Shown here: piece after piece, positions 17,437 to 25,731 of the stretch
Position numbering within the stretch: position 1 is the stretch's first letter
Layout of the letters: the number at the start of each line of letters is the position of its first letter
Assembly (NCBI RefSeq): GCF_008080435.1
Contig: NZ_VRKN01000009.1
Coordinates: 62,001-126,000 of the forward strand
Direction of reading: 5' to 3'
Source of the DNA: Enterobacter asburiae
GTDB taxonomy: Bacteria > Pseudomonadota > Gammaproteobacteria > Enterobacterales > Enterobacteriaceae
DNA length: 64,000 nt
Program-made: the position numbers and the translations under genes
Notes under the pieces: generated by a model
Database searches by the model: none
Seen by the model: only the letters and a program-made list of their open reading frames with translations
Told to the model about the DNA's origin: nothing

Positions 17437-18031
17437 CTTTGTTTACCACGTTTTCTTTTGCATGTTTGCGAGGTTTGATAACTTTTTTCGCGACAGTTTT
17501 AGCTGTCTCGGTTGTGCTTGGTTCAAATGTATGAGGAATTTCAGCAACATTATCGCCTTCAATATCTATTGCCCAAGCGACAAATTTGTCTTTTCTTTGA
17601 ACAATTGCAATTTTGTCAATGTTGATCCCATCATCGTCTAAAACATACAGCAACTCTAAGCGAACTTCTCCGCCAAACATATCAATCTCTGGGTCATGAT
17701 ATTTCATAGCTGATTGAGTCTGAAGGTTGGAGGAAAGGAAGTTGGAGTCTGCCTTTTTAAACTTAATGAAGAATCTGTCATTAACTGCAAACCCTTGATT
17801 ATAAGGTATTTTTGCAAACCTAATGCCTTTGTGTTCACCTGTTGAAAGTTCTTTTATCATCTCGAAAAAATAATCATTCCATACGAGATTTGCACGGACG
17901 CGCTTGTGCTGCATGCGAGGTGCTATTGGACCCGTAACCCAAGAGTTCCATGCAGCATGTACAGCTTTTCGCAACAGAGGGAAATAGGGTTCAAGTTCCA
18001 GCAACGCTTCTTCTTTAGAGATAAGGGACAT
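17420..18031 (-). CDS. Unknown protein, partner of the HTH-metallopeptidase
   Basis: 203 residues from the ATG at 18031; a GTG at 18040 is the alternative. No family is recognised. It has no signal peptide or membrane segment. The middle shows beta-rich stretches (FAVNDRFFIKFKKADSNF, EVRLELLYVLDDDGINID), and the C-terminal 40 residues are Lys/Thr-rich and probably disordered. It is the first gene of a two-gene operon with the HTH-ImmA gene. By analogy with COG2856 pairs it could be a toxin or effector held in check by the partner; that is inference only. Confidence 0.7.
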   Translation of the reverse strand: MSLISKEEALLELEPYFPLLRKAVHAAWNSWVTGPIAPRMQHKRVRANLVWNDYFFEMIKELSTGEHKGIRFAKIPYNQGFAVNDRFFIKFKKADSNFLSSNLQTQSAMKYHDPEIDMFGGEVRLELLYVLDDDGINIDKIAIVQRKDKFVAWAIDIEGDNVAEIPHTFEPSTTETAKTVAKKVIKPRKHAKENVVNKDGTNS

Positions 18032-18091
18032 AACTCGCACTCTGTTATTGATGATAATGATAAGAGTACCATCAACAACAAAAATGACAAC

Positions 18092-18114
18092 AAAATATTC
18101 CTAAAAATATTCCT
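18092..18114. repeat. Tandem direct repeat AAAATATTCCT before the HTH-peptidase operon
   Basis: Two perfect copies of AAAATATTCCT start at 18092 and 18104, 12 bases apart. They lie about 60 bases upstream of the leftward two-gene operon, in a very AT-rich stretch. They look like operator half-sites for a repressor, possibly the XRE domain encoded by the operon itself. Confidence 0.5.
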
Positions 18115-18134
18115 TAGCCGTTAACATATTGAAT

Positions 18135-18374
18135 TCAAATGTTGTTTAACCAATGTTCCGACTCTTCAAACATCTCCTCCAGCATGCGGTTAAGCTTTTC
18201 CCGATCGCTTTTACTGGCATTGCTATTCAAGCCGTTCGCCTGCATCGGTTTCACCCTCACTTCGGCATCAGGGAAAATCTGGTGCACCCGCTTCGTCAGC
18301 TCGGCCAGAATGATATCTCTGGCCCCTTCTAGTCCTTCAACATTTCGCTTGTCATAAACCAGTTCAACGAACAT
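18135..18374 (-). CDS. DinI-like SOS-response protein
   Basis: 79 residues: MFVELVYDKRNVEGLEGARD, LTKRVHQIFPDAEVRVKPM and a C-terminal acidic helix LNRMLEEMFEESEHWL match the DinI family, which stabilises or modulates RecA filaments. Two LexA boxes stand directly upstream. Phage dinI-like genes at prophage ends are common in enterobacteria. It may tune RecA coprotease activity during induction. Confidence 0.88.
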   Translation of the reverse strand: MFVELVYDKRNVEGLEGARDIILAELTKRVHQIFPDAEVRVKPMQANGLNSNASKSDREKLNRMLEEMFEESEHWLNNI

Positions 18375-18393
18375 AAAAGCCTCCGGAAAACCA

Positions 18394-18433
18394 CTGTGGT
18401 TGTATACAGTATTTTTACTGTAAAAATAAACAG
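18394..18433. promoter_or_regulatory. Two tandem LexA (SOS) boxes
   Basis: CTGT-N8-ACAG occurs at 18394-18409 (CTGTGGTTGTATACAG) and again at 18418-18433 (CTGTAAAAATAAACAG), with eight bases between. They precede the dinI-like gene by 20 bases. The pairing suggests tight LexA repression with cooperative binding. Confidence 0.87.
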
Positions 18434-18493
18434 TGTCAAGGCGAGCGCAGCGCGAGGAATGGAAGTGTTTTTGTTACCCTTAGTTACAAATAG

Positions 18494-18527
18494 AAAAACC
18501 CCAGACTGCAAAATCTGGGGTTCTTTT
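18494..18527. terminator. Stem-loop terminator between dinI and ssrA
   Basis: AACCCCAGA - ctgcaaaa - TCTGGGGTT is followed by CTTTT; the other strand also has an A/T-rich flank. It may end the transcript arriving from ssrA or a phage transcript from the left. Confidence 0.7.
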
Positions 18528-18531
18528 AAAG

Positions 18532-18553
18532 TGCACGTGCATTTCACGTGCAT
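18532..18553. repeat. TGCACGTGCA palindrome and CACGTGCAT direct repeat
   Basis: TGCACGTGCA at 18532-18541 is a perfect palindrome. CACGTGCAT occurs at 18534 and 18545, 11 bases apart, about one helical turn. It lies in the 212-base stretch between the LexA boxes and ssrA, which holds no gene. A binding site for integrase arms, excisionase or a repressor is possible; none is proven. Confidence 0.4.
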
Positions 18554-18645
18554 ATTTTTGTCTTTTCTCGGTCTGCGCACTGTCTGGTCAATGTCCGTAA
18601 GTGGCTGTTTTTATTGCCGCTGTCCGGTTGCAGTCCTATCAAAAG

Positions 18646-19009
18646 TGGTGGAGCTGGCGGGAGTTGAACCCGCGTCCGAAATTTCTACATCCTCGGTACT
18701 ACATGCTTAGTTTGTCTTTACATTCGCACGCCAGCTGCGGACAGACACGCCACTAACGAACTAGCCTGATTAGTTTTAACGCTTCAACCCCAGGCAGGGC
18801 TTCCACGCGATCTCTTTTGGGTTTGACCTCTCTTTGATCCCCGTCTTAAGAGCGGAAGCTAGGGAGAGAGGGCTCTTAGCAGGTTATTAAGCTGCTAAAG
18901 CGTAGTTTTCGTCGTTTGCGACTATTTTTTTGCGGCTTTTTACGAGGCAAACCGCCCCTCGGCATGCACCTTGGGTTTCGCAAATCCCGTCGAATCCAGA
19001 ATCAGCCCC
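18646..19009 (-). ncRNA. ssrA: tmRNA (transfer-messenger RNA)
   Basis: 364 bases from GGGGCTGATT to the encoded CCA. The 5' and 3' ends pair as a tRNA-Ala-like acceptor, and the 3' end carries the T-arm GGGTTCAACTCCCGCC. The tag reading frame at 18887-18919 encodes ANDENYALAA with a TAA stop, matching E. coli. It rescues stalled ribosomes together with SmpB, encoded next. The 3' end is intact although a prophage adjoins it, as is normal when the phage restores the gene end. Confidence 0.98.
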
Positions 19010-19024
19010 AATAGTGTTGAACTG

Positions 19025-19030
19025 AGTATA
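19025..19030 (-). promoter_or_regulatory. ssrA promoter -10 element
   Basis: TATACT on the minus strand lies 15 bases before the mature tmRNA 5' end, which fits a precursor with a leader of about seven bases. A good -35 hexamer is not obvious at 17 bases. Confidence 0.6.
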
Positions 19031-19098
19031 CCAGATTTCACTTCCTGGATACCAGCCCGGAACGCTAACTTATTGAATAGTACAATAAGTGTGCAGAA

Positions 19099-19581
19099 TC
19101 AACGTCCTGCGTTTTTCATGATGCGCGCTTTGTCGAGCTGCCATTCGCGCTCTTTCAGGTCAGTACGTTTGTCGTGCTGTTTTTTGCCTTTTGCGACGCC
19201 GATTTTCACTTTGCACCAGGCATTTTTCCAGTACATAGAGAGTGCAACCACGGTGAAGCCTTCACGGTTGATACGGCCGTAAAGGGACTCAAGCTCACGC
19301 TTGTTCAGCAGTAGCTTGCGGGTGCGCGTTGGGTCACAGACGTAGTGCGAAGAAGCGACGGTCAGCGGCGTAAAGTTCGCGCCGAACAGGAAGGCTTCGC
19401 CATCTTTCAGGATCACGTAGCTATCGCCAATGTTGGCTTTCCCGGCGCGCAGCGATTTTACTTCCCAGCCCTGCAATGCAAGGCCAGCTTCGAATTCTTC
19501 TTCAATGAAATACTCGTGGCGAGCACGCTTGTTGAGCGCAATGGTCGCCGAGCCTGGTTTATGTGCTTTTTTCTTCGTCAT
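19099..19581 (-). CDS. smpB: SsrA-binding protein SmpB
   Basis: 160 residues, the usual length. [20 protein letters not shown] and [17 protein letters not shown] are the family hallmarks, and the C-terminal basic tail ([10 protein letters not shown]) inserts into the ribosomal mRNA channel. SmpB binds tmRNA and carries it to stalled ribosomes. It lies upstream of ssrA on the same strand with about 90 bases between, the conserved enterobacterial order. Confidence 0.97.
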   Translation of the reverse strand: MTKKKAHKPGSATIALNKRARHEYFIEEEFEAGLALQGWEVKSLRAGKANIGDSYVILKDGEAFLFGANFTPLTVASSHYVCDPTRTRKLLLNKRELESLYGRINREGFTVVALSMYWKNAWCKVKIGVAKGKKQHDKRTDLKEREWQLDKARIMKNAGR

Positions 19582-19698
19582 AAGTGTCGTAAAGCCGTCG
19601 GTAATCTGATTTCAAAAAGTCACCTCATTGCGTCCTGTGAGGTCTAACGCGCTATCTTAGCACGAGATGAGGCTTAGCGTTTTTTTAACAGGTGATAA

Positions 19699-20175
19699 AT
19701 GTTATTATTTGTCCGTTGTGTGACCATGGGAAATGCTATGCCTCAGATTAGCCGTACTGCGCTTGTGCCTTACAGCGCGGAACAAATGTATCAGTTAGTG
19801 AACGATGTTCAGTCTTATCCAGAATTTATTCCGGGGTGCACCGGGAGCCGCGTTCTGGAGTCCGGCCCGACGCAGATGACTGCTGCGGTGGATGTCTCCA
19901 AAGCGGGGATCAGCAAGACGTTCACCACCCGCAATACGCTGACCAGCAATCAGAGTATTTTGATGCATCTGGTGGATGGTCCGTTTAAAACCCTGATGGG
20001 GGGCTGGAAGTTTACGCCGCTGAGCGCAGACGCCTGTCGCATCGAGTTTCAGCTGGACTTTGAATTTACCAATAAGCTGATAGAGCTGGCGTTTGGTCGC
20101 ATCTTTAAAGAACTGGCTTCGAATATGGTTCAGGCGTTCACCACCCGCGCCAAAGAGGTTTACAGTGTCGCATAA
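19699..20175 (+). CDS. ratA: Ribosome-association toxin RatA (coenzyme Q-binding START domain)
   Basis: 158 residues counted from 19699, equal to the long form in E. coli; an ATG at 19738 gives the 145-residue form beginning [20 protein letters not shown]. The core is a START-like domain ([35 protein letters not shown]). RatA was reported to block 70S association, while relatives (Coq10) bind quinone. It is divergent from smpB and overlaps ratB by 11 bases. Confidence 0.93.
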   Translation: MLLFVRCVTMGNAMPQISRTALVPYSAEQMYQLVNDVQSYPEFIPGCTGSRVLESGPTQMTAAVDVSKAGISKTFTTRNTLTSNQSILMHLVDGPFKTLMGGWKFTPLSADACRIEFQLDFEFTNKLIELAFGRIFKELASNMVQAFTTRAKEVYSVA

Positions 20176-20452
20176 GATTGCTGTTGAAGTGGTGTACGCG
20201 CTGCTGGAGAAGCAGTATCTGCAGCGCGTAACGCTGGAAGAGGGGGCAACCGTTGAGGCGGCTATCCGTGCTTCCGGCATCCTTGAGCTTCGCAGCGATA
20301 TCGACCTGGCGAAGAATAAGGTCGGGATTTATAGCCGTCCGGTGAAGCTGGGTGATGTGTTGAAAGAAGGCGACCGGGTGGAGATTTATCGTCCGCTGAT
20401 TGCCGACCCGAAAGAGCTGCGTCGCCAGCGTGCGGAGAAATCTGGTAAGTAG
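20165..20452 (+). CDS. ratB: RnfH family ubiquitin-like protein RatB
   Basis: 95 residues from a GTG at 20165, chosen by alignment with E. coli RatB ([20 protein letters not shown]). It has a beta-grasp fold; the C-terminal [20 protein letters not shown] is strictly typical. It overlaps the ratA end, so the two are translationally coupled. Biochemical role is unclear; the RnfH name comes from the nitrogen-fixation electron-transfer cluster. Confidence 0.93.
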   Translation: MSHKIAVEVVYALLEKQYLQRVTLEEGATVEAAIRASGILELRSDIDLAKNKVGIYSRPVKLGDVLKEGDRVEIYRPLIADPKELRRQRAEKSGK

Positions 20453-20462
20453 CGGTTTCTTT

Positions 20463-20488
20463 CCCCGGTGGCGCTGCGCTTACCGGGG
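20463..20488. repeat. REP-like palindrome
   Basis: CCCCGGTGGCGCTGCGCTTACCGGGG is an imperfect palindrome of the enterobacterial REP type, between the convergent genes ratB and bamE. The motif GGTGGCG...CGCTTACC is shared with the element at 24389. Confidence 0.7.
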
Positions 20489-20514
20489 TTACGATTCTGC
20501 GCAAGAGTTCAGAC

Positions 20515-20545
20515 ACAAAAAAGGTGCTCAATGAGCACCTTTTTG
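20515..20545. terminator. Bidirectional terminator between ratB and bamE
   Basis: AAAAAAGGTGCTC - AAT - GAGCACCTTTTT: a perfect stem with T-runs on both strands. It can end both the ratAB and bamE messages. Confidence 0.9.
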
Positions 20546-20561
20546 CATTTCTGACTTCTGA

Positions 20562-20900
20562 TTATTTGGTCAGGGCAGGTTTGTTGTCGATGTTGGTCAA
20601 CACACCGGCGCTGCTGAAGGTCAGCGTCAGGGTCTGCTGGGTCGCATCTTCGTGGCCCGGCTTCTGACGGAATACATAGAACCAGGTGTTAGTGCCGAAC
20701 GGATCGGACATCATCGGGGTTCCCAGTGTATAAGCGACCTGCTGTTGTGTCATCCCCACACGGATTTTGGACACATCGTTAGGGGTAAGGTAGTTCCCCT
20801 GGTTGATGTCAGGACGGTAAACCACTTTCTCCAGAGTGGAACAGCCTGCGGTCAACATCAGAAGAACCGCTGCGGCAGCGGTCAGCATTTTACAACGCAT
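20562..20900 (-). CDS. bamE: Outer-membrane assembly lipoprotein BamE
   Basis: 112 residues. The signal peptide ends at the lipobox LTAGC with the modified Cys at 20. The mature domain has [40 protein letters not shown] and a typical [12 protein letters not shown] motif. BamE is a non-essential part of the Bam complex that folds beta-barrel proteins in the outer membrane. It lies downstream of recN on the same strand with 138 bases between, and has its own terminator. Confidence 0.97.
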   Translation of the reverse strand: MRCKMLTAAAAVLLMLTAGCSTLEKVVYRPDINQGNYLTPNDVSKIRVGMTQQQVAYTLGTPMMSDPFGTNTWFYVFRQKPGHEDATQQTLTLTFSSAGVLTNIDNKPALTK

Positions 20901-21038
20901 AGTGATTTGATTCCTTTTCGGGCCCGAGCAGAACGCGGCTCATATGTAATATGCCGATGATAATAGACCTTGCCCCACTTTGAAACCGGTCTGGCGGCGT
21001 TTTTGTTGTTCTGTATGACCCTGAGATCCCGAAAAAGT

Positions 21039-22700
21039 TTATGCCGCCAGCAGTTCTTTCGCGTTCGCGAGCGTATTACGGGTGACTTCGCTGCCACCGA
21101 GGAGGCGTGCCAGCTCCTGCAGACGCGCACGTTTATCCAGCGGCTTCATATGCGTTTCGGTCATTTCGCCGTCGGTTTCTTTGCTGACAATAAAGTGATG
21201 ATGACCACAGCCCGCGACCTGCGGCAGGTGGGTGACACACATCACCTGCGTTGATTCGCCTAGCTGGCGCAGCAGTTTACCCACCACCGCTGCTGTTGGG
21301 CCGCTGATGCCGACATCCACTTCATCGAAAATCAGCGCCGGGGTTTCCATTTTACGCGCGGTAATCACCTGAATCGCCAGCGCAATACGCGACAGTTCAC
21401 CGCCGGAGGCCACTTTGGAGATAGCCTGCAGCGGCTGCCCCGGGTTAGTGGTGACGCGGAATTCGATGCGATCCGCGCCTTCCGCCGTCAGGTGGTTTTC
21501 TTCAAAGCGAACATCAATAGTGAAGACGCCGTGCGGCATCGCTAGCGTGTGCATGCTGTTGGTGATGTGCTGGCTTAGCTCCTGGGCGTAATGCTGACGG
21601 ATTTCATGCAGCTTTTGTGCTGTCGCCAGCGCCTGCTCATGGTGCAGGTTCACCGCCAGAGAGAGGGTTTCCTGCGAGTCAGCCTGATCGTCAAGCTGCT
21701 GCTGTTCTTCCAGCAGAGACTGATAGTAGTCCGGCAGCTCTTCCGGCGTGACGTGGTGTTTGCGCGCCAGTGAAATCTGACGGGAAATGCGCTGCTCCAG
21801 CTCAAACAGACGGTTCGGATCGAGATCCAGACGTTCACAGTAGTGGCGCAGTTCGTCACCGGCTTCGGAAATCTGAATCGCCGCTTCTTCCAGCATATCC
21901 AGGACGCCAGAAAGCTTGCTGTCCATGCCGACCAGTTCGGTAATCAACTGGCGGACGTTATACAGCTGGCTCTGCAGGTTCACGTCTTCGCCATCCGCCA
22001 GCAGGTTGAGTGCATTCTGGCTGGTTGAGAGCAGGTGGCCGCTGTTCGCCAGACGTTTGTACTCTTCGTCGATTTGCTCAAACTCACCCAGCTGCGGGTT
22101 GAATTCGTTCAACTCTTTAAGCTGGTACGCCAGCAGCTCCGCACGTGCGGCGCGCTCCTGGCTTTGCTGCTGGTGCTGGGCAAGTTCACGGCAGCTCTGA
22201 TGCCACTGGCGATAGTGCTCTGCCATAAGCTGAGTAAGCGCGTACTCACCCGCATAGCCATCAAGCAGCGCTTTCTGCTGTTCTGGTTTAACGAGTTGCT
22301 GATGCGCATGCTGACCGTGGATCTGGATAAGCAGCTGGCCGAGTTCGCGAAGCTGGGAAAGTGGAACCGCCGTGCCGTTGATAAAGCCTCGGGAACGACC
22401 GTCGCTGCTGATCACGCGGCGAAGTAAACACTCACGTCCATCTTCAAGCTGGTTCTGCTCCAGCCAGCGCTGGGCGGCAGGGGTGTCTTTCAGGGAGAAA
22501 CGGGCGCATAGGTCAGCGCGGTTAGCGCCCATGCGCACCATATCGCCCTCTGCGCGGCCGCCAAGGCACAAGCCGAGGGCATCAATGGCAATGGATTTAC
22601 CTGCACCGGTTTCCCCGGTGATCGCCGTCATGCCGCTGTGGAAATCGATCTCAAGCTCACGAACAATGGCAAAGTTGCTGATGGTCAGTTGTGCCAGCAT
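21039..22700 (-). CDS. recN: DNA repair ATPase RecN
   Basis: 553 residues, the E. coli length. Walker [15 protein letters not shown] is near residues 29-42, the ABC signature [14 protein letters not shown] and Walker [13 protein letters not shown] are in the C-terminal part, and a long coiled coil lies between. It is an SMC-like protein that works in double-strand break repair and is among the most strongly SOS-induced genes. Two LexA boxes upstream support that here. Confidence 0.97.
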   Translation of the reverse strand: MLAQLTISNFAIVRELEIDFHSGMTAITGETGAGKSIAIDALGLCLGGRAEGDMVRMGANRADLCARFSLKDTPAAQRWLEQNQLEDGRECLLRRVISSDGRSRGFINGTAVPLSQLRELGQLLIQIHGQHAHQQLVKPEQQKALLDGYAGEYALTQLMAEHYRQWHQSCRELAQHQQQSQERAARAELLAYQLKELNEFNPQLGEFEQIDEEYKRLANSGHLLSTSQNALNLLADGEDVNLQSQLYNVRQLITELVGMDSKLSGVLDMLEEAAIQISEAGDELRHYCERLDLDPNRLFELEQRISRQISLARKHHVTPEELPDYYQSLLEEQQQLDDQADSQETLSLAVNLHHEQALATAQKLHEIRQHYAQELSQHITNSMHTLAMPHGVFTIDVRFEENHLTAEGADRIEFRVTTNPGQPLQAISKVASGGELSRIALAIQVITARKMETPALIFDEVDVGISGPTAAVVGKLLRQLGESTQVMCVTHLPQVAGCGHHHFIVSKETDGEMTETHMKPLDKRARLQELARLLGGSEVTRNTLANAKELLAA

Positions 22701-22728
22701 AATTGTTTTCCTGTATGAAAAACCATAA

Positions 22729-22766
22729 CTGTGTTTTCATACAGTATAAACTGGTTTTATATACAG
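22729..22766. promoter_or_regulatory. Two LexA boxes of recN
   Basis: CTGTGTTTTCATACAG at 22729-22744 and CTGGTTTTATATACAG at 22751-22766 both fit CTGN10CAG with strong flanks. They lie 29-66 bases upstream of recN, as in E. coli. A weaker half-site CTGTATGAAA follows nearer the start. Confidence 0.88.
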
Positions 22767-22785
22767 TAAAGTGCTGGATGCAAAA

Positions 22786-23664
22786 TCAGAACAATTTTTT
22801 TGACCAGCCAAGCTTCGAGCTTAATGTATTGAAATAGCTGTAATCTTTCGGATGAATCAGATTCAGGTGGTAATCACACCGACGAATGAGGACATCTTCA
22901 CCCTCCTGGATCGGCAGCGCGATCTGGCTGTCGCAGCTGATCTCCAGGTCGTTACGGCGGTGCGAGAAGCGCAGACGTATCGTGCTGTCGCCGTTGATAA
23001 CCAGCGGGCGGGCGGAGAGCGTGTGCGGGAACATCGGCACCAGGGTAATGGCATCCAGCGAGGGCGTCAGGATCGGGCCGCCGGCCGAAAGCGAGTAGGC
23101 GGTTGAGCCGGTCGGGGTGGAGATAATCAGCCCGTCAGAACGCTGGGAGAAGGCAAAGATTTCGTCGATATAGACTTCGAACTCGATCATGTGCGCCACT
23201 TTACCGGGGTGAAGAACCACCTCGTTAATCGCGGTGCTGATGCGCTTCTGGCAGTCCTGCTGGCATACCTGCGCTTCCAGTAAAAAGCGTTTTTCGCTGA
23301 TATAGTGGCCTTCCAGCACGTCGGCCAGCTGTTGTTGCGCATTGTCCGGGTCGAGATCGGTTAAAAAGCCGAGATTGCCACGGTTGATGCCGATGACCTT
23401 AATGTCATAACGCGCCAGCGTGCGGGCCGCGCCGAGCATGTTGCCGTCGCCGCCCACCACCACGGCGAGATCGGCCTGTTGGCCAATTTCCGCCAGCGTG
23501 CCGGTTTTGACGCTCTTGAGCTGCAGCTCCTGGGCAATCTGCTGCTCGACCATCACTTCATAGCCTTTGCTACACAACCAGCGATACAACATTTCATGTG
23601 TCGTTAGTGCGGTAGGGTGACGCGGATGCCCGACGATCCCAATACACCTGAAATGATTATTCAT
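22786..23664 (-). CDS. nadK: NAD kinase
   Basis: 292 residues from the ATG at 23664 ([20 protein letters not shown]), the length and start of E. coli NadK; the open frame extends 25 codons further up. The [11 protein letters not shown] motif (residues about 72-82) binds ATP/NAD, and NEVVLHPG and [20 protein letters not shown] are the substrate-binding motifs. It makes NADP from NAD. It is divergent from grpE and lies upstream of recN. Confidence 0.97.
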   Translation of the reverse strand: MNNHFRCIGIVGHPRHPTALTTHEMLYRWLCSKGYEVMVEQQIAQELQLKSVKTGTLAEIGQQADLAVVVGGDGNMLGAARTLARYDIKVIGINRGNLGFLTDLDPDNAQQQLADVLEGHYISEKRFLLEAQVCQQDCQKRISTAINEVVLHPGKVAHMIEFEVYIDEIFAFSQRSDGLIISTPTGSTAYSLSAGGPILTPSLDAITLVPMFPHTLSARPLVINGDSTIRLRFSHRRNDLEISCDSQIALPIQEGEDVLIRRCDYHLNLIHPKDYSYFNTLSSKLGWSKKLF

Positions 23665-23713
23665 TTTCTGGAGGTCCTTGTGCCTGATGAATGATGACAA
23701 TCTGTCTTGTTCC

Positions 23714-23739
23714 CTTGAATCCCGGAAACTGATCCCCAT
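23714..23739 (+). promoter_or_regulatory. Sigma-32 heat-shock promoter of grpE
   Basis: CTTGAA at 23714-23719 and CCCCAT at 23734-23739, 14 bases apart, match the sigma-32 consensus almost perfectly. The grpE start is 48 bases downstream. Confidence 0.9.
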
Positions 23740-23786
23740 AATAAGCGAAGTTAGCGAGATGAATGCAGAAAAACGCGGAGAAATTC

Positions 23787-24374
23787 ATGAGTAGTAAAGA
23801 ACAGAAAACGCCTGAGGGGCAAGCCCCTGAAGAAATTATCACGGAACAGCACGATGAAGTTGAGGCTGTAGAGCCAGACGCATCTGCTGAGCAGGTGGAC
23901 CCGCGCGATGAAAAAATTGCGAATCTGGAAGCTCAACTGGTAGAAGCACAGAATCGCGAACGCGACGGTGTTCTGCGCATCAAGGCGGAAATGGAAAACC
24001 TGCGTCGCCGTACCGAGCAGGACGTTGAGAAGGCGCATAAATTTGCGCTGGAGAAATTCGTCAACGAACTGCTGCCGGTCATCGACAGCCTCGATCGCGC
24101 GCTGGAAGTGGCTGACAAAGCGAATCCAGACAACGCGGCGATGATTGAAGGTATCGAACTGACGCTGAAATCCATGCTCGACGTGGTGCGTAAGTTTGGC
24201 GTGGAAGTGATTGCCGATACCGACGTTCCGCTGGATCCAAACGTTCATCAGGCGATTGCCATGGTGGAGTCAGAAGAGGTGGAAGCCGGTAAAGTGCTGG
24301 GCGTGATGCAGAAAGGTTACACCCTGAACGGCCGTACCATTCGCGCAGCGATGGTGACCGTGGCGAAAGCGTAA
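23787..24374 (+). CDS. grpE: Nucleotide exchange factor GrpE
   Basis: 195 residues from the ATG at 23787 ([16 protein letters not shown]). A disordered N-terminus and long coiled-coil helix ([20 protein letters not shown]) are followed by the four-helix bundle ([20 protein letters not shown]) and the beta wing ending [13 protein letters not shown]. It releases ADP from DnaK and acts as a thermosensor. The usual KA end found in E. coli is two residues shorter here. Transcription comes from the sigma-32 promoter just upstream. Confidence 0.97.
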   Translation: MSSKEQKTPEGQAPEEIITEQHDEVEAVEPDASAEQVDPRDEKIANLEAQLVEAQNRERDGVLRIKAEMENLRRRTEQDVEKAHKFALEKFVNELLPVIDSLDRALEVADKANPDNAAMIEGIELTLKSMLDVVRKFGVEVIADTDVPLDPNVHQAIAMVESEEVEAGKVLGVMQKGYTLNGRTIRAAMVTVAKA

Positions 24375-24388
24375 TTTGCCATTTGTAG

Positions 24389-24417
24389 TACCGGGTGGCG
24401 GCGTTCGCCTCACCCGG
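24389..24417. repeat. REP-like palindrome between grpE and corB
   Basis: TACCGGGTGGCGGCG / CGCCTCACCCGGT forms an imperfect hairpin between two convergent genes. It is the second REP-type element in the core block and may end or protect both messages. Confidence 0.75.
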
Positions 24418-24426
24418 TCTACAGCC

Positions 24427-25713
24427 TTACTCAGCGATACTCTCGCGCAGCGGTTTCACGGGCAGGACTTTAACCTGCTTAATCATATTGTCCTGCACGT
24501 CCAGGATATCAATATCGTACTGCTCAATGCGCACCCGCGTGCCTGCCGCCGGGATCTCTTCCAGCGCTTCCAGAATCATCCCGTTAATAGTACGAGCCTC
24601 ATCTTCCGGCAAATGCCAGTTAAATGCTTTGTTGAGTTCGCGAATGTTCGCGCTACCGTCAATCAGCACCGAACCGTCGTTTTGCGGGGTAACCTCTTCC
24701 GCGAGGGAAGGTGACATTGAGGTGGTAAAGTCCCCGACAATCTCTTCCAGAATATCTTCGACGGTCACCAGCCCCTGAATATCGCCGTACTCATTGACCA
24801 CCAGGCCGACTTTCTTCTTGTTGCGCTGGAATTTCACCAGTTGCGTGCTGAGCGGGGTTCCTTCCGGCACGTAGTAAATCTCGTCGGCGGCGCGCAGCAT
24901 CACCTCTTTGGTGAACTCTTTTTTCTCGGTCATCAGACGGTAGGCTTCGCGCACGCGCAGCATGCTGATGGCGTCATCCAGCGAGTCGCGATAGAGCACA
25001 ATGCGTCCGTGCGGGGAGTGCGTCAGCTGGCGGACGATGGCTTTCCAGTCGTCATTGATGTCGATACCGACGATTTCGTTACGCGGCACCATGATGTCGT
25101 TTACGCTGACCTTTTCCAGATCCAGTACCGATAACAACATGTCCTGATTACGCCGGGATATCTGCGAGCGGGATTCGTGAACGATGGTGCGCAACTCGTC
25201 TTTGCTAAGCGCGCTGCTGATGGTGACGTCTGCTTTAATACCGACCATACGCATCAGAATGCGGGTGACCATATTCAACAGCCAGACCAGGGGCATCATC
25301 AGGATCAGTAGTGGTGCCAGCAGGAAGCTGCTCGGGTAGGCGACCTTTTCCGGGTACAGCGCAGCGATGGTTTTCGGCAGCACTTCGGCAAACACCAGCA
25401 CCACGAACGTCAGCACGCCGGTGGCAATCGCCACCCCGGCGTTGCCGTACAGGCGCATCCCGACGATGGTGCCGAGGGCAGAGGCAAGAATGTTGACGAG
25501 GTTATTGCCGATGAGCACCAGGCTTATCAGGCGATCCGGCTTGCGGAGCAGTTTTTCAACGCGACGTGCGGCACGGTTACCCTGTTTAGCACGATGCCGT
25601 AACCGGTAGCGGTTTAAGGTCATCATGCCGGTTTCCGAGCCGGAGAAATAGGCGGAGATGACCACCATGACGATCAGGATAACGATCAGCGTGGTGGTAG
25701 AGATGTGTTCCAG
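24427..25713 (-). CDS. corB: CNNM/CorC-family transporter CorB, probable CTG start
   Basis: 428 residues if translation begins at the CTG at 25713, the same length as E. coli YfjD/CorB. The N-terminus would be EHISTTTLIVILIVMVV, completing the first membrane helix, with GGAG at a fitting distance. A start at the ATG at 25668 would cut that helix, and no ATG, GTG or TTG lies between the upstream in-frame stop and the CTG. The order is DUF21 membrane domain with SAYFSGSETGMMTLNRYRLR, two CBS domains around 210-330, and a C-terminal transporter-associated domain. Implicated in Mg/Co efflux and resistance. Confidence 0.93.
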   Translation of the reverse strand: MEHISTTTLIVILIVMVVISAYFSGSETGMMTLNRYRLRHRAKQGNRAARRVEKLLRKPDRLISLVLIGNNLVNILASALGTIVGMRLYGNAGVAIATGVLTFVVLVFAEVLPKTIAALYPEKVAYPSSFLLAPLLILMMPLVWLLNMVTRILMRMVGIKADVTISSALSKDELRTIVHESRSQISRRNQDMLLSVLDLEKVSVNDIMVPRNEIVGIDINDDWKAIVRQLTHSPHGRIVLYRDSLDDAISMLRVREAYRLMTEKKEFTKEVMLRAADEIYYVPEGTPLSTQLVKFQRNKKKVGLVVNEYGDIQGLVTVEDILEEIVGDFTTSMSPSLAEEVTPQNDGSVLIDGSANIRELNKAFNWHLPEDEARTINGMILEALEEIPAAGTRVRIEQYDIDILDVQDNMIKQVKVLPVKPLRESIAE

Positions 25714-25731
25714 GGGGAACTCCTTTGTTTC

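Larger units (their letters stand above)
1..18645. mobile_element. Prophage A, contractile-tailed, inserted at the 3' end of ssrA (left end outside window)
   Basis: A continuous run of virion genes (capsid, neck, sheath-like, tube, tape measure, baseplate, fibre) is followed by regulatory and accessory genes and ends against the CCA end of the tmRNA gene. The ssrA 3' end is a classical integration site for tyrosine-recombinase elements such as CP4-57. No integrase is visible here, so integrase, terminase, portal and the second att copy should lie before position 1. The DUF3383, DUF2612, Gp138-like and gp47/J-like proteins indicate a myovirus-type tail. The exact junction is inferred; the base at which phage sequence starts cannot be fixed from one end. 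Confidence 0.88.

Noticed and set aside
18396..18710. 104-residue plus-strand frame across the dinI-ssrA gap ending in ...VELAGVEPASEISTSSVLHA
   Set aside because: It runs through the tmRNA 3' end; the VELAGVEPA-type string is the well-known spurious translation of tRNA-like 3' ends.
20463..20488. Possible CRISPR repeat or transposon end
   Set aside because: Single REP-type palindromes only (also at 24389); no regular repeat-spacer array and no transposase nearby anywhere in the window.
24427..25668. corB starting at the ATG at 25668 (413 residues)
   Set aside because: It would cut the first membrane helix and lacks a ribosome site; the CTG at 25713 restores the usual 428 residues.
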